A stretch of DNA of 64,000 nt from Erythrocercus mccallii (lineage: Eukaryota; Chordata; Aves; Passeriformes; Dicruridae). This document shows positions 1 to 11,253 of this stretch, piece by piece (position 1 is the stretch's first letter; each line of letters begins with the position of its first letter). Location of the stretch: the NCBI GenBank assembly GCA_013397435.1, contig VZRG01001561.1:56904-120903 (forward strand), in the 5' to 3' direction. The translations under genes and the position numbers were made by a program. The notes beneath the pieces are model-generated. The model ran no database searches. It was not told the origin of the DNA and saw only the letters and a list, made by a program, of their open reading frames with translations.

Positions 1-566
1 TCATAAACCTGTAGAGACAGTTATGGTAGAGCAGCCTGTCTGGCAGATGCACAGCAAGAAAGCTAAGTGCTTAAAAATTGACATTATTTTTTTTTTTTTT
101 TGACAAAATATATTAGAATATTCCTTCATACCTGAAATTAAATTACTGCTTTCTTGAGCTGCTGTCATGTTTGTTCTATTTTATCCTTCACTTAATGAAT
201 CCCAGAGCTTCAGGATTGCTATTGACATAGGGATTGCAATTGAATATAGAAGTAATTTTTCCATCTCTTTCACATTGTATCCGCTTGTTTGAGAGCACTT
301 TTTATCCATCAGTGTTTGAATCCAGTACTGCTTTCCTGCAGTAAACAAAAAGACTAATGAAGGGATGTGTCTTCTTGGAAATAGAGAATAGTATCTGGTA
401 TTGAAGTGGCAGAGGGAAAAAAAGGGGCCTAGTGTATTTACTCAGTAATCATCCCTATTTTGTCTGATATTATGCAATATACCTGTAAGATAAAGCCCAA
501 CAGGTGTGATATGTTTCATGTAAAATTTAGCTTAAGTTTTCTCATGAGAGAACCATGAAGGTTTCT

Positions 567-942
567 TGTAGCAATGGGGAACAAAGAGACACAAACCCCC
601 TTATGCATCCAAAGAAGATCACTTTATTAGAGAAACTGCTCCCCTTTTTATACCTTTAATCTCCATTGCACAGAACCAAAACTTAATGGAAGAAGGGCAC
701 CCATTGGCTGCAGAGCTGCAGTGCTGCTGTCCATGCATTCTATCACCCAGTCAGCTTCCCATTCATGTGCTGTCCTCATGTTTCTCCTCATAACTGCCTC
801 TTACCCCCCAGCCTGCTTCCAACCATCTAGCCTGCAGCTGGGCCCTCCTACAGGGCTTTCTGGTGAATATAAGCCTTAACAGCTTTAACAAACATAACCC
901 CATATCCCACAGTTTCTATAGGTTTTCCTGTTGCCTGTTACA
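567..942 (-). mobile_element. LTR-like remnant of an endogenous retrovirus, minus orientation
   Basis: Read on the minus strand, the segment starts TGTAACAGG and ends ATTGCTACA, so it has TG..CA ends with related inverted termini. Near its 3' side it has a TATA-like GGTATAAAAAGGGG followed about 20 bases later by AATAAAG, the usual LTR order of promoter then polyadenylation signal. Flanking bases do not form a clear target-site duplication and no internal retroviral genes are recognisable, so it is either a solo LTR or a decayed end. Boundaries are estimated by eye. Confidence 0.55.
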
Positions 943-991
943 GTGAGGAAATCTGAGAGCCACCAGAGGCAATACTTTAATTTAGGGGGAG

Positions 992-1225
992 TTAAGTTTT
1001 ACCAGCCAGAAGTGTCTTTTCACCCCTCTGGACAGGGAAAAAAAATAAATTAACTCCTCCAAAGTCGTCTTTGGCTTCCGAATTGCACTGCCCTGAGCCA
1101 TCCCCCTCCAACATGGTAATTTGGATCTTTAGGATGCCTATTCCCATAAGAGGATTATGGAGAGCTTCAATGGCAGTGAGCCCATCTGTTGGCGGTGCTC
1201 TGAACTGGAAAGATGCACATGTGAG
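992..1225 (-). other. Unrecognised 77-codon open stretch next to the LTR-like remnant
   Basis: On the minus strand a frame stays open for 77 codons between an upstream TGA (1226-1228) and a TAA at 992-994. It includes the peptide segment GLTAIEALHNPLMGIGILKI, which looks more protein-like than the surrounding noise. It lies 50 bases upstream of the LTR-like remnant in the same orientation, so it could be the degraded 3' end of a retroviral internal region or a retrocopied gene fragment. I do not recognise the family. An internal ATG would give only about 51 codons. It may also be chance. Confidence 0.2.
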
Positions 1226-4200
1226 TCAAGTGTCTGGGCTTTGAAATATATGTTCTTCTGATGTGTTTGGAGACAGCCACACATCCTTCACTGCAGCTGT
1301 GATTGGCCACTACACTGTAATTTTGATGTTATCCTGTTAACAGTTCTGACCCAGAAATCATTCTGTCTTCCTTAGCTGGTGATAATTTAGATATATGCAG
1401 TATTGCCTCTCCAGAAATTTATGCTCAATTTTTTAAAAGGCAGTGATGAGAATGTAAGGCTTAAAATTTAGTGTTACTTAATGTTAGGTTGTTTGATGTG
1501 TTATTTTTTGTTATTGTCATTGGTAATTTTTTTTCATGTTTACTGCAAATTTGTGTAGATATCTTTTATCCATTTCAGCTTACTCTGTCTTTTGTTCTTA
1601 AAAGCCCTCTGTCAGAGGCCTTCCTTGTGTCTGAGGCACAGAAAAAATCACCTTTAATCTCTTTCTGATATACTGAATATTTTAACATTCTTTGACTCCT
1701 CCCAAGCGACAAGATTTCTAGACTTTATCTGTTTGTTTTTTAAAAATCCCTATCTGAATGAGTTTTAATTTCTTGAAGCACAGAACCAAAGAACTAGTTA
1801 AATTTCTTAAATTATGTGAAAGTATTGCCGTCTTCTTACAGGGATACCTGGAACAGAAGTTCATGGGGTTGTTTTATTCTCTCCCTGCCCTTGCTTAATA
1901 ACTGCATCACTGTGATCTCAGGTTCACTTGCTTATTCCTAGTGGTGCCCAAATTCCATACAGAGCTACAGCCTGTCAAGGCACAAACCTTACTTCATAAA
2001 ATTGGTGTATTTTCTTCCTATAGATGATCCTGCCCTTTGCAGTTGTTAGAATGCATGTTTTCAGAGAGCTTGTCTTACCAAGAGGCTTAGGGTATTTTCA
2101 CCAATAACTGGCTTTTCTTATTACTTGTCACCTTAGTGATTTTTGGAATGTCTACAAATTTTTCTAGGGGTGTCTTATATTGCAGGTCATAGAAAAACTG
2201 TTGCAAAGTGTTCCTTTGAACTTGGAAGACAGTTTTCTACTGAAAATTATTTTAGGATCTATAATTCACAACATTTATTTAATTTAAATAATAGTTTATC
2301 GGTATTTTTAAATATTATTACTTTTAAACATTATGTAGGGAAGATTTACTTATAACTGCCAGACATCTCCAGTAGAGTGTTGCAGTTACAGCTGGCTCCA
2401 AAATTTGAGTGTGTGTGTGTGGGAAAAACAGACCCTTGTCATAATACACATGTATTTTACACAAAGGAAATTGTTGATTTTGATTTTTTTTTTCGTCCTG
2501 ACTGTGGTTAATTATTTTGGGGAAGGAAATTTTACATATGATATTTTTGGTGCTGGATCTAAATTTTATGAAACCTATAAACAGAGCTTTTCCCCCTCCA
2601 ACCCTTCAGAATAACATCATTATGGAACACTATCATCAGATTCTCAAAGGCTTATTCTGTGGTCTATTAACACAACTGCATTGTGTTTACATGGCAAGGT
2701 TTTTGTAATGGGTTCTGCAGGGGTGGCCTCTGAGGAGAACGGGAGAAATGGAAAGTATGGAGCAGCAGTGAGGGGCAGTTGTGGATTGAGCACAACACCT
2801 GTTACTTATCCCTCTGCATTGCTGGGGGAGCGGAGGGGATGCAGGACTCAGAAATGAAGTGAAATTGAGCCTGGAAAGAAAAAATAGAAAGCATTTTAAG
2901 TTTTGCTGCTGTTTCTCACCATCCTTTGTGTAATTGTCAGTAAATTAAATCACCTTTCCCCAAGCTGAGCCTCTTTTGCCCATGACAGTAACTGATTAAG
3001 CAGTTTGTCTGTCCATATCTTGACCCATGAGCTTTTAATATTGTTCTCTGCCTTTGTCAAGCTGAAGTGGGGAAGTGAAGGAGTAACTGGGTGGGCATCT
3101 GGAAGCCAGCCAAATCTACTCACAATAACAATAAAGATTTGGGACACAAAATGTTAGCAGCCTATTTTCCTTGAATTAGAACAAGAATATGTTATTGTAA
3201 AGGGTTATGATAATGCTGCTCATATTTATGATGAAGTGTATTGGATAAATTGAAATATTAAGAAAATACTAAGTTTTGCTTGGCAGTAGTCATGGTGGAT
3301 GATTGCTCTCCCTCCCCAGTTGTAGCACTGAGTTGATGCATTAAGTTTTATTCTATCACTTAATGTAGTTCAAAAATATTTAGCTGTATTTTAAAAAGGT
3401 ACTAGTTACAAAAGCTATGTATGCTTGTTTTAATCATCCTTTGTTCTATTTTGTGGCTTCTAATGCTTTTTCAAATACAATTCATGTTCGCTTGGCTGTA
3501 GGAGTAGAATTTTGACACTTTTGATAATTTAATTTTTTTAGGGTTTTTAAAGGCATTTTAGGTGTAAAACACCTACTTTTATGTTTTTACTACTGGTGCA
3601 TATTATTATTATTATTCCTGTAATGAAAATGAAAAAAAAAATGAAGAAAGGAGAAAAAAGTGCCAATATTAATGGAAGCTTTTTGTAATTTTTTTCTTAC
3701 TGCAAGCTCTAGTCAGCAGATTTTGAAACAGCATATGAGAATGTAATGATGATCATAAATTTCTGATAGTTTATTTTTGTATGTGACCACCAGGAAAGTT
3801 CCACAATTAAATTGCATATGCTGAGATTTGTTCTGCTGCCAAATTGTACAAACAATTTATAGTGAAAAAGATTGCTTATATTGTTATTGTGTGGCTAGAG
3901 AGGAGCAGGAGGAAGACATCCCCAGGTCTCTCCAAGGGCTTTGAGGAATATGCAGCTGTGAACACATTCCCTGCTCCACAGAGCATGTTTCATTTTTGTA
4001 TTTTCATTAATACCATGTATGTTGTGTCTCAGGTTGGAGACTTCTGTTCAAGTGCCCTCCTAGTGTGGGTTAGCAGATGTGGTATTTTGGCTTTGATTTC
4101 ATACACTGTGGAGAATTTTTTCTGTTGTGTTGGTTGAAGGCCAGAAAATTAGGAACCAAATTGGCTTTTACATAATGTTTACATATTTCTCGAAGAAACT

Positions 4201-6593
4201 GGAAGTTTTTAATTGAAAAACATGTTACTGGGTCCTGGAGCATCCAGTGGTGGTTGCGTTTTTTTCTTTTTAATTTCAAAGAAATGAAATGGCCTAGGAT
4301 CAACTCACCTGCCCTGTGGATAAGGTGATCACTGGCTGAAGTTAAACCAGATGTTGCGTACTAATAATGAGAATTTGTTTTTCTCTGCTTGCAACAAACT
4401 TTTCTGGGATGTCTCAGAACTTCCCATGCTAGAGGCTACTGGCAGGCACAGGTGCATGGCCATGGCCTGCTCAAGCTGGCAGCAGGTTTGCTGCAAATTC
4501 CTCAGTCAGGGTAGCTCTATGGTACTGCAGGATCTGGATGTGAGGGCATGGGGTACTGGTGCATCCCAAGGTGCCAGTGAGATGAGACCGTGTGGACTGT
4601 ATTCCAAAGAATTTGGGAGGCCTGAATGAGACAGTAGCAGTGTCACCACATGGATGAATGATCAAACAACGTTAATAATCTTTTTTAATGACAGTCTTCT
4701 GTATTTTTCAACTGTGTTGGTTTGTAACACTTGGAGATAAGTTCTTGTGTTTAAAATGTGTTGCTCTTGTGGAACCTGCACATGGAAAATGTTGTAACTA
4801 ACAGGTGACCTTCTCATCCACAGCATAATTTTTTGATTGAGACCTGATTTTGTTCTCCTGTTTTATAGAGGAACTGGACGAATGCCTAATGCAACAGCTT
4901 TAAATCAGGATTTTCTGGCATATCTGTGTGGGGTCCAATTATCACAATATTCCTTTCCAAAACAGAGCCTGGGGCTGCAGTACCACAGATTTGGGCTGAA
5001 ATTTTGAGTTAATTTATTTTTTTTCCAACAGCTTTATAAAGATTATGAAATGAGGGACCAGTAGGATAAGTATCTTTCCTTGTACATTATTAACACAAAT
5101 GTCTTGCAGGCTAATTGATTGCACCTATTTAAACCAGTGTACAGGTGTAATCTGAAGAAGCCATCACTTATCTAGCTGCCTATACAATAGAAGTTATGAA
5201 ATAGTATTTTGCCCTGGGAAACTATCTTAGCATTTTGAGTCATGAAATTACATAAGCTCAGAATATTTCCTTTCATTTTTCTGCATAAAACACAAAAGAA
5301 GTGTTATAAATGTTTCCTGAAAGGTATCTAAGTATAAAGTTCTAAGGAGTATGCTGGCAGGAAAGGAACTTTCCTTTTAAATTCTAAACTTACCCAGTTC
5401 TGATGGTGCCTACCCCATGATGAGCTAGGACTCCGCTTGTTACAACTAAGAAACATCTTGCCTTTGAAACAACCAGCTTTTAATAAATATGTGCTTTAAA
5501 ATTTTAATAATAATTAAATTACTTGCACCTGTTGTTTTGGAGATGACTTTTGAACTGTGAGATGCTATATAATCTGCCTGGGCTTTATAGGCAGATAGCA
5601 CTTGTTTCTCCCATGCTGAAAGAAAAGGAAAAAGAAAAAATTCAGATGAAGATCTTTGGAATTTTGTATTCAATGCTGCATTTTTTCAGACCCTGTCTTT
5701 CTCATTTTCATATAAAAATGAAGAATCAAGTTTAACCTTTAAGAGAAACAAATCAGCTGCAGATTTGGCTGTGAACTGCCTGAGTTACAAAGCTCTAGTA
5801 AGAAAATTGTCTATGTCTTTTAATTCTAAGTTGTGCATGAAAAATGTTTTTCTCTATCAGTGTAATATTTCACAAACATAGCAGATTTGACTCTTTGACA
5901 TAGATGGCAGAAATTACAACCCTAAGTTCAGTGTTAAGTTCTGAGATACTAGCTCTATGTAATGGCAAGGCTCTGTTTTACTTTTTGCCAGTTAGTAAGC
6001 AGTAATTACTGAAGAGTGAAAGATTGATTTCCAGTTTCTGTTGGAATGGGGCTTCTTTCTTCATCTAGTTGTTAAATGTAAGCAAATTCAGTTTGGTATT
6101 GCCTTTTCCAGAGGAAAGTCAAAGCATTGTCCTGTTACAATAGAAATGATTATAGCTGGCCCTGTTTTAAGCTAAAATTTTCTCTTTTCAGACGTAATAA
6201 TTCATAGTAGTACATAGAACTAAAGTGGTTGAATAAAATCATGAAAGACAAAAGTAAATGTAGGAATTGCAAAATCAGTCATCTTATGATTAATGCTGCT
6301 ACCAGATCATGCTGTGACTGAAATGGCTTTAAGTGGGTCACTGAGATGCCAGTGCCATTGTTTCAAAGTGGCCCTGCTAGCAGAACAGTAATTTATTGAA
6401 AATAGTCTGCTTGAACTAAGAGTCTTCTGTTAATAATTACTGAGAAGAACTCGTGACAAGTGCTGCTGTGTCATTCTGGTCCTCTGGATCTCTCAGGCTC
6501 CAGCTAGCTGCCGGAGCAGAATGGCGAGTGTGGAGAACGGCAGGGCACAAACAATGCCTACGCCGAACCTGTAAGGCTGTTAGTCTTATGCCG

Positions 6594-6955
6594 TGTGGCA
6601 AGGGAGGCTCTCTCTTTGAGGTTCCGAGAGGGTTTATTACTCGAAGGAGTCAGGGAGAGAAGAGTGACAGACACTGCTGTGCAGCAGCTTTTAAACGGGG
6701 GTGGTACACTGGGTGGAACACAACAGCAACCAATGTGGATGGGAGTTACAAGGGGTGGTACAGAAAACTTTAACAAATGGGATACACAAAGGGGAGGATG
6801 CAAAGTTCAGACACCAACCAGGTATCGTGGAACACAGAACATTCTGTACAAAGTGGAAGAAATGATCCTTGATAGATAGAGAAAGGGGTTGGCACAACTC
6901 CTGGAATATACCAGCTATAGGGAATAGGAGGGGAAATTGGGGCACACCACAACAC
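6594..6955 (-). mobile_element. LTR-like remnant, minus orientation
   Basis: The + strand begins TGTGGCAAGGGAGG and ends CACCACAACA, giving TG..CA ends. On the minus strand an AATAAA (within CGAGTAATAAACCC) lies downstream of a TTTAAA-type TATA element (CCCGTTTAAAAGC), the arrangement expected of an LTR. It is more GC-rich than its surroundings and the open frames seen across it on both strands overlap each other, as in non-coding repeat DNA. No target-site duplication is evident. Family is not assigned. Confidence 0.5.
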
Positions 6956-7740
6956 TGCTGATCTCGAGTTTTTAACATCTCTCTTTAGAAACTACTCAGA
7001 GGCAGCATTTCTGGAAATTTTGCTATAGGTAAACAGAGCTGAGTTGTGTAATGGGCTTTATGTAAAACCTGTCTGCTGGCATGTTTACTTTTAATGTTAA
7101 GCTGACTTGATGGTTAACACTAGAATATCTCACTGCAGTTAAGAGTTGTAGTTAATATCTAAGAGATTTGTGTAACTGCTTTTAACTCCTGCTTTCCTTT
7201 AATATAAATATAAGCAGTATAAAAATAAACATAAAGTACTTTGTGGGAATAATTTTTATGATAGTGTCTGCTATGAATTAATCATATGCTGTCACAAGAG
7301 TATTACATAAGAAAATTTTCCAGTTTCTGTATTTATACCTTCAAAATATTTTCGAAGTTAAAGTGAGTAGTATTTGACTAAACAATACTCTATTGTCTTG
7401 GAACAGTAAGTGTACTGTTTATAACCATTTCAGTTAAAAAATACTGATAATGCTTGCTGACTAGAGGTCTGTACCACCTCTGTTAGGAGTTGGGAGTTTT
7501 ACAGACTACCTCCCATTTCCCCCCTTGTTTTTATAATTGTATCAATTATAAATGGTTGTTTTAATTATTTCTGTATGAGAAAAGTTTCTTACAACATCCT
7601 TGGAAGACGGGGATATGGGCATCCTTACCCCAAACTACTATTTCCACATATTCACATTCAAGTCTAATTTCAGACAAATGCAGATAAAGTAATGCAGTAT
7701 TAATTGGCTCTCTTCTGTGGGCTGTGTTGTGTGATAGTAT

Positions 7741-7810
7741 CATTAAAGCTGGAAGGAGCCTCTAGAGGTCATGTAGTTTATCTTCCTTTCAAGTTACCAC
7801 AGGAACTTTC
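7741..7810 (-). mobile_element. CR1 LINE fragment, left part (interrupted by an LTR)
   Basis: The + strand reads AGCTGGAAGGAGCCTCTAGA followed by GGTCATGTAGT, which is the reverse complement of the conserved 3' region of avian CR1 elements (compare the clearer copy at 30686). The similarity stops at 7810, where an LTR begins, and resumes after it at 8505. The ATTCT-type tail itself is not preserved. Confidence 0.6.
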
Positions 7811-8504
7811 TGTTGGGGGTTGGATTTGTTTCTTCTTTGTGGGAATTTTTTCCCAGTGGATTGCTAGGGAACTAATTGCTGGGTGCTTATGGGTGCTCCA
7901 CTGGCAGGGAAAGGAGGGTGGGGAGGGTCTCTTGCTCCTGGCATCAGAGAGGGGTGGTCTGGCTGCTGCTCTGGGAGGATTTATTTTGTCACCACTGGCT
8001 CTGGTCCTGAGAAAAATCTACCATCTTCAGCTTCTGGGCCCCAGACCCCTTGGAGTTCATCTTCTCCTGCCCTGTTGGGATGACTCTGTCCTCCCACTGC
8101 CTTTTCTTTGGCACCGCTCTGAGGTTTCTCTGCTGCACTGGGTCTCCTCCCCTGCTGCTCCAGCCACACCAACAGAGCTTCAGATCTCACCCACCAGCCC
8201 GGGATCTTTTTCCACCGTTCCAGCCTGGTGCTCTCGAGTGAGATCAGACTGCCCCGAGCTTTGTGAAAACAAAGCCTCTCGAGGTTTTTGCCTAGTTCTG
8301 TTCAGTAGTATTGCTGTAATTGTTGTTGTTTGTTTGCATTGTTATAAATACTAGTAAAGAACTGTTATCCCTATCCCCATAACCCTGCCTGAAAGCCCCT
8401 TTTAATTTCCTAAATTATAATAATTTGGAGGGAGGGGATTTGAATTCTACATTTCCTAAGGAGGCCCTGCCCCTTAGCAGATACCTGTCTTTCAAACCAA
8501 GACA
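7811..8504 (+). mobile_element. Solo LTR of an ERVL-type endogenous retrovirus
   Basis: The element starts TGTTGGGGGTTGG and ends AAACCAAGACA, giving TG..CA ends about 694 bp apart. It is flanked by 5-bp near-identical repeats, CTTTC on the left and CTTCC on the right, consistent with a decayed target-site duplication. The 3' part (GTTATAAATACTAG, then GAACTGTTATCCCTAT, then TTATAATAATTTGGAGGGA) resembles passerine ERVL LTRs as I remember them. No internal retroviral sequence is attached. A 216-codon open frame that runs into it is a by-product and not a gene. Confidence 0.72.
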
Positions 8505-8795
8505 CTTCCCCAGATGAGTTTTGGGTCTCTCTAATGGCTGAAGCTCCATGACCTGTGGCTGTGGGCAGCCTGTTTCTGCACTTAGTCCCTCTCCAGTGAG
8601 GGATTTGCTTTGCTGCATCTTGTGATAATTTCATTTTCATATTGTGTATCTGTGATGAGAGTCTCTGATGTTTCTTGCAGTAGCTACATCCTCCCTTGAC
8701 TTCTCTGCTACGTAGACGAAGTTCTCCCAGATACTTGTATGTCCATGTGCTGCAGCCCACTAGCCACCTTTGTGGCTTTGTGGCTCTGCAGAATT
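8505..8795 (-). mobile_element. CR1 LINE fragment, right part (continues beyond the LTR)
   Basis: Blocks in the expected order for a minus-strand CR1 are visible: TCCATGACCTGTGGCTGTGG then GCAGCCTGTTTCTGCACT, and later TGCTGCAGCCCACTAG with CACCTTTGTGGCTTTGTGG. They correspond to the CR1 segments upstream (on the minus strand) of the part at 7741-7810. The copy is old and diverged, and its right edge is a guess. Confidence 0.5.
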
Positions 8796-11046
8796 TTATC
8801 CTGGTTTATCTTTGTGTAGGACTTGGATAAACTCACATTTTTACAGAAAGGAGGCTTAATCAATGTGAATTAACTCAGGCAACCAGGAGAGAGTGAGGAA
8901 TAAACATGAATTTTCTCACATCAGTCCATAAACAGTATAAAAAAAGTTGTACTTCATCCCTGTCTAGATATGGTGACTATAAATTAACAAGACTTTTGAT
9001 GTGTAACTTCTGATTCTAATTAGCCCAGAACTTTCCCCAGGTGGTAGGAGTGTGAATATACCAGATTAACTGCAACTGATCTTAGCTTCTTGGGGTCTGG
9101 CTTCTGAAAACAAGCAAAACCAGTTATTATAATGGCTATAAAATTACTTAGAAGGAAATATTTGCCCTCTTTCTAGCCATAGTGGCAATGTATTCTGCTT
9201 GCTATTTTAAATAAACATCTGTCTCTCAAGTAAACTAATGAAACAATTGGAGTCTAAAAATTGCCTTTTTCGTAAAACAGGAATCTTAAAATTCCCAGTT
9301 TGTTTGTTAGGTCTTAAATTTGTGCTTATTTTGGTAAATGTTATGTATATAAGCCTTTCTGTGAAATACAGTTTTTCTGAATAGTATCTTGCTTGTGCAG
9401 TGAATGCAGGATTAGGACACGAGTTGAGTGCTGTCAAAACAGCCATATCACCAGCTGACTTGTCAAACAGTGACGTATTTGGAGCCTACTTATGCCACTT
9501 GGTTTTGACAGTGCAGTTGCACACCTTTTCTCTTTTGTGACAGATTTGAGAGCAAACATTATCTATGGGAACATAGTAAGGCCTACAGTATTCTGCTGTT
9601 TGGTGAACCAGTAATGTCTTGGACTTTGACTTTCAACAGCTGTGTGTATCCAACTTACTCAAACATTTTCTTTAGTTTTGTCACCTGGAACAACACAGCC
9701 AACTGCTTTGTAACAGTTGTTTGAGCACCAGGTGTTTACAGATCTTGTGAATTGCCCTGTGAGCCCAGCTGAGGCTCTTCTACTTGTATGAGATGAAGAT
9801 CCTGAAAAGCCTGGAGTCCCCAAGACTCGTTGCACTCACAAAATTAACCAGATGGAGATTTAAATTTTGTTTTCTGTGATTGTCAAATGTGCAATGCATT
9901 TGTCATCTCCAGGGAAAGAACTTAAAACTGAGTTTCATGACTAGGATTGTATTTTTTTTTCTTCTAATTTGAAAGAAGGAGCTGCACAATGAATGTACAG
10001 TTTCACTGGTGTATATTTGAAGTGTAGGCTTCTTCAGTAGGATTTTGGTAATTAACCTGTTTTAGCTACTTGGATCTTGGAATTGTGTGATGATATTAGG
10101 TTTAGGAATAAAGTGGTGAAGTTTCCTTGGGCATATCTCAGCTGTACTGATTTTAGTGGATTTATGCAAAAAAGTAAGAAGAGGTAAATAAATACACAAA
10201 TAAGCATTTTGGTAAGTAGCATGTGGTTTCTTATCACAGAAAGCATGCATGATCATGCTTGCAAATGTGGAGGTGAAAAATCGGAAAAAATGGATTCTTC
10301 CTATGGGAATATGTACAGAGAAGACTTTTCTATCAGAATAGGAAGAGCTTTAATAGTACTAAAAATACTTGTGGACGAAACTAAGTCAATACAAATTTGC
10401 AAGCATCTCAATTCTTGAATATTAATATACTTTTGCCTTCTTACATTTAGTGCTAGGTGTAGTCTAGTTTCCGTAAAAGTGTGTAGTTATTTCCTTCTTG
10501 CTTCTTGCTAGGTCTTTTTTAAAACCAAGATTTAGACCTGTAAGGATGGACTAAAGCAGAGTGATACAGAGGACATATATGAAGCATTATCTCAGGGCTA
10601 CAGTAATGAGAAACTGCCCCTCTCCTCTCCAAAATCTGTTAGCCACATAATCTGGCCTAAGTGATAACTGTCTCCCTACCCAAGATGGAAGCTCCAGCAT
10701 TGTTTGGATTATTGCAACTCTGAATGGGATTACAGAGCAAAACAGTAAGGTTATTTCTGCTTCAGCCAACAACTCTGAATTGAGCAAAACGTGTTTCTCA
10801 ACAGCCTTCATGGACCATTCTCAATCTAGCTGTGCAAGTGGGGGTGATGGTTTCTGTTATCTCACTTTCAATTGCTTACACTTCATTTTCATACTGTGCT
10901 GCTTCTTGTCAAAATATGACATCCCCAAATCCGTCAATTGTCTTTCTTCAGGAAACTTCAGCAGTTTATTTCAGATTATGATAATATTCAAATTCTGTGT
11001 TCAGCTTTGAGTCCCTCACTCCCTGGGGAGTTTTATATTGGATAAT

Positions 11047-11253
11047 AGAGAAAATTTCTCTATGGAGGGGTTGTCAAACAGTGGAACAGGCTGCCCAGGG
11101 GAGTGCTTAAGTTACCACTCTCAAGTATCTAAAAGAAGTGGACATATCACATTTAGGCACGTGGTTTAGTGTTATGGATTTGGCAGTGCTGGGTCAGTGG
11201 TTGGCCTCAATGATCTTAAAGGTCTTTTCCAACTTTGAGTTTTCTATGATTCT
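11047..11253 (+). mobile_element. CR1 LINE 3' end, plus orientation
   Basis: The block CAGTGGAACAGGCTGCCCAG, then CCTCAATGATCTTAAAGGTC, then TTTTCCAACTTTGAG and the terminal TTTCTATGATTCT are the diagnostic end of an avian CR1 element. Only about 200 bp of the 3' end are present, the usual 5'-truncated insertion. The left edge is approximate. Confidence 0.88.

Noticed and set aside
7704..8354. 216-codon open frame, the longest in the window
   Set aside because: It runs from CR1 sequence into the ERVL-type LTR, overlaps open frames in other phases and shows no recognisable domain.
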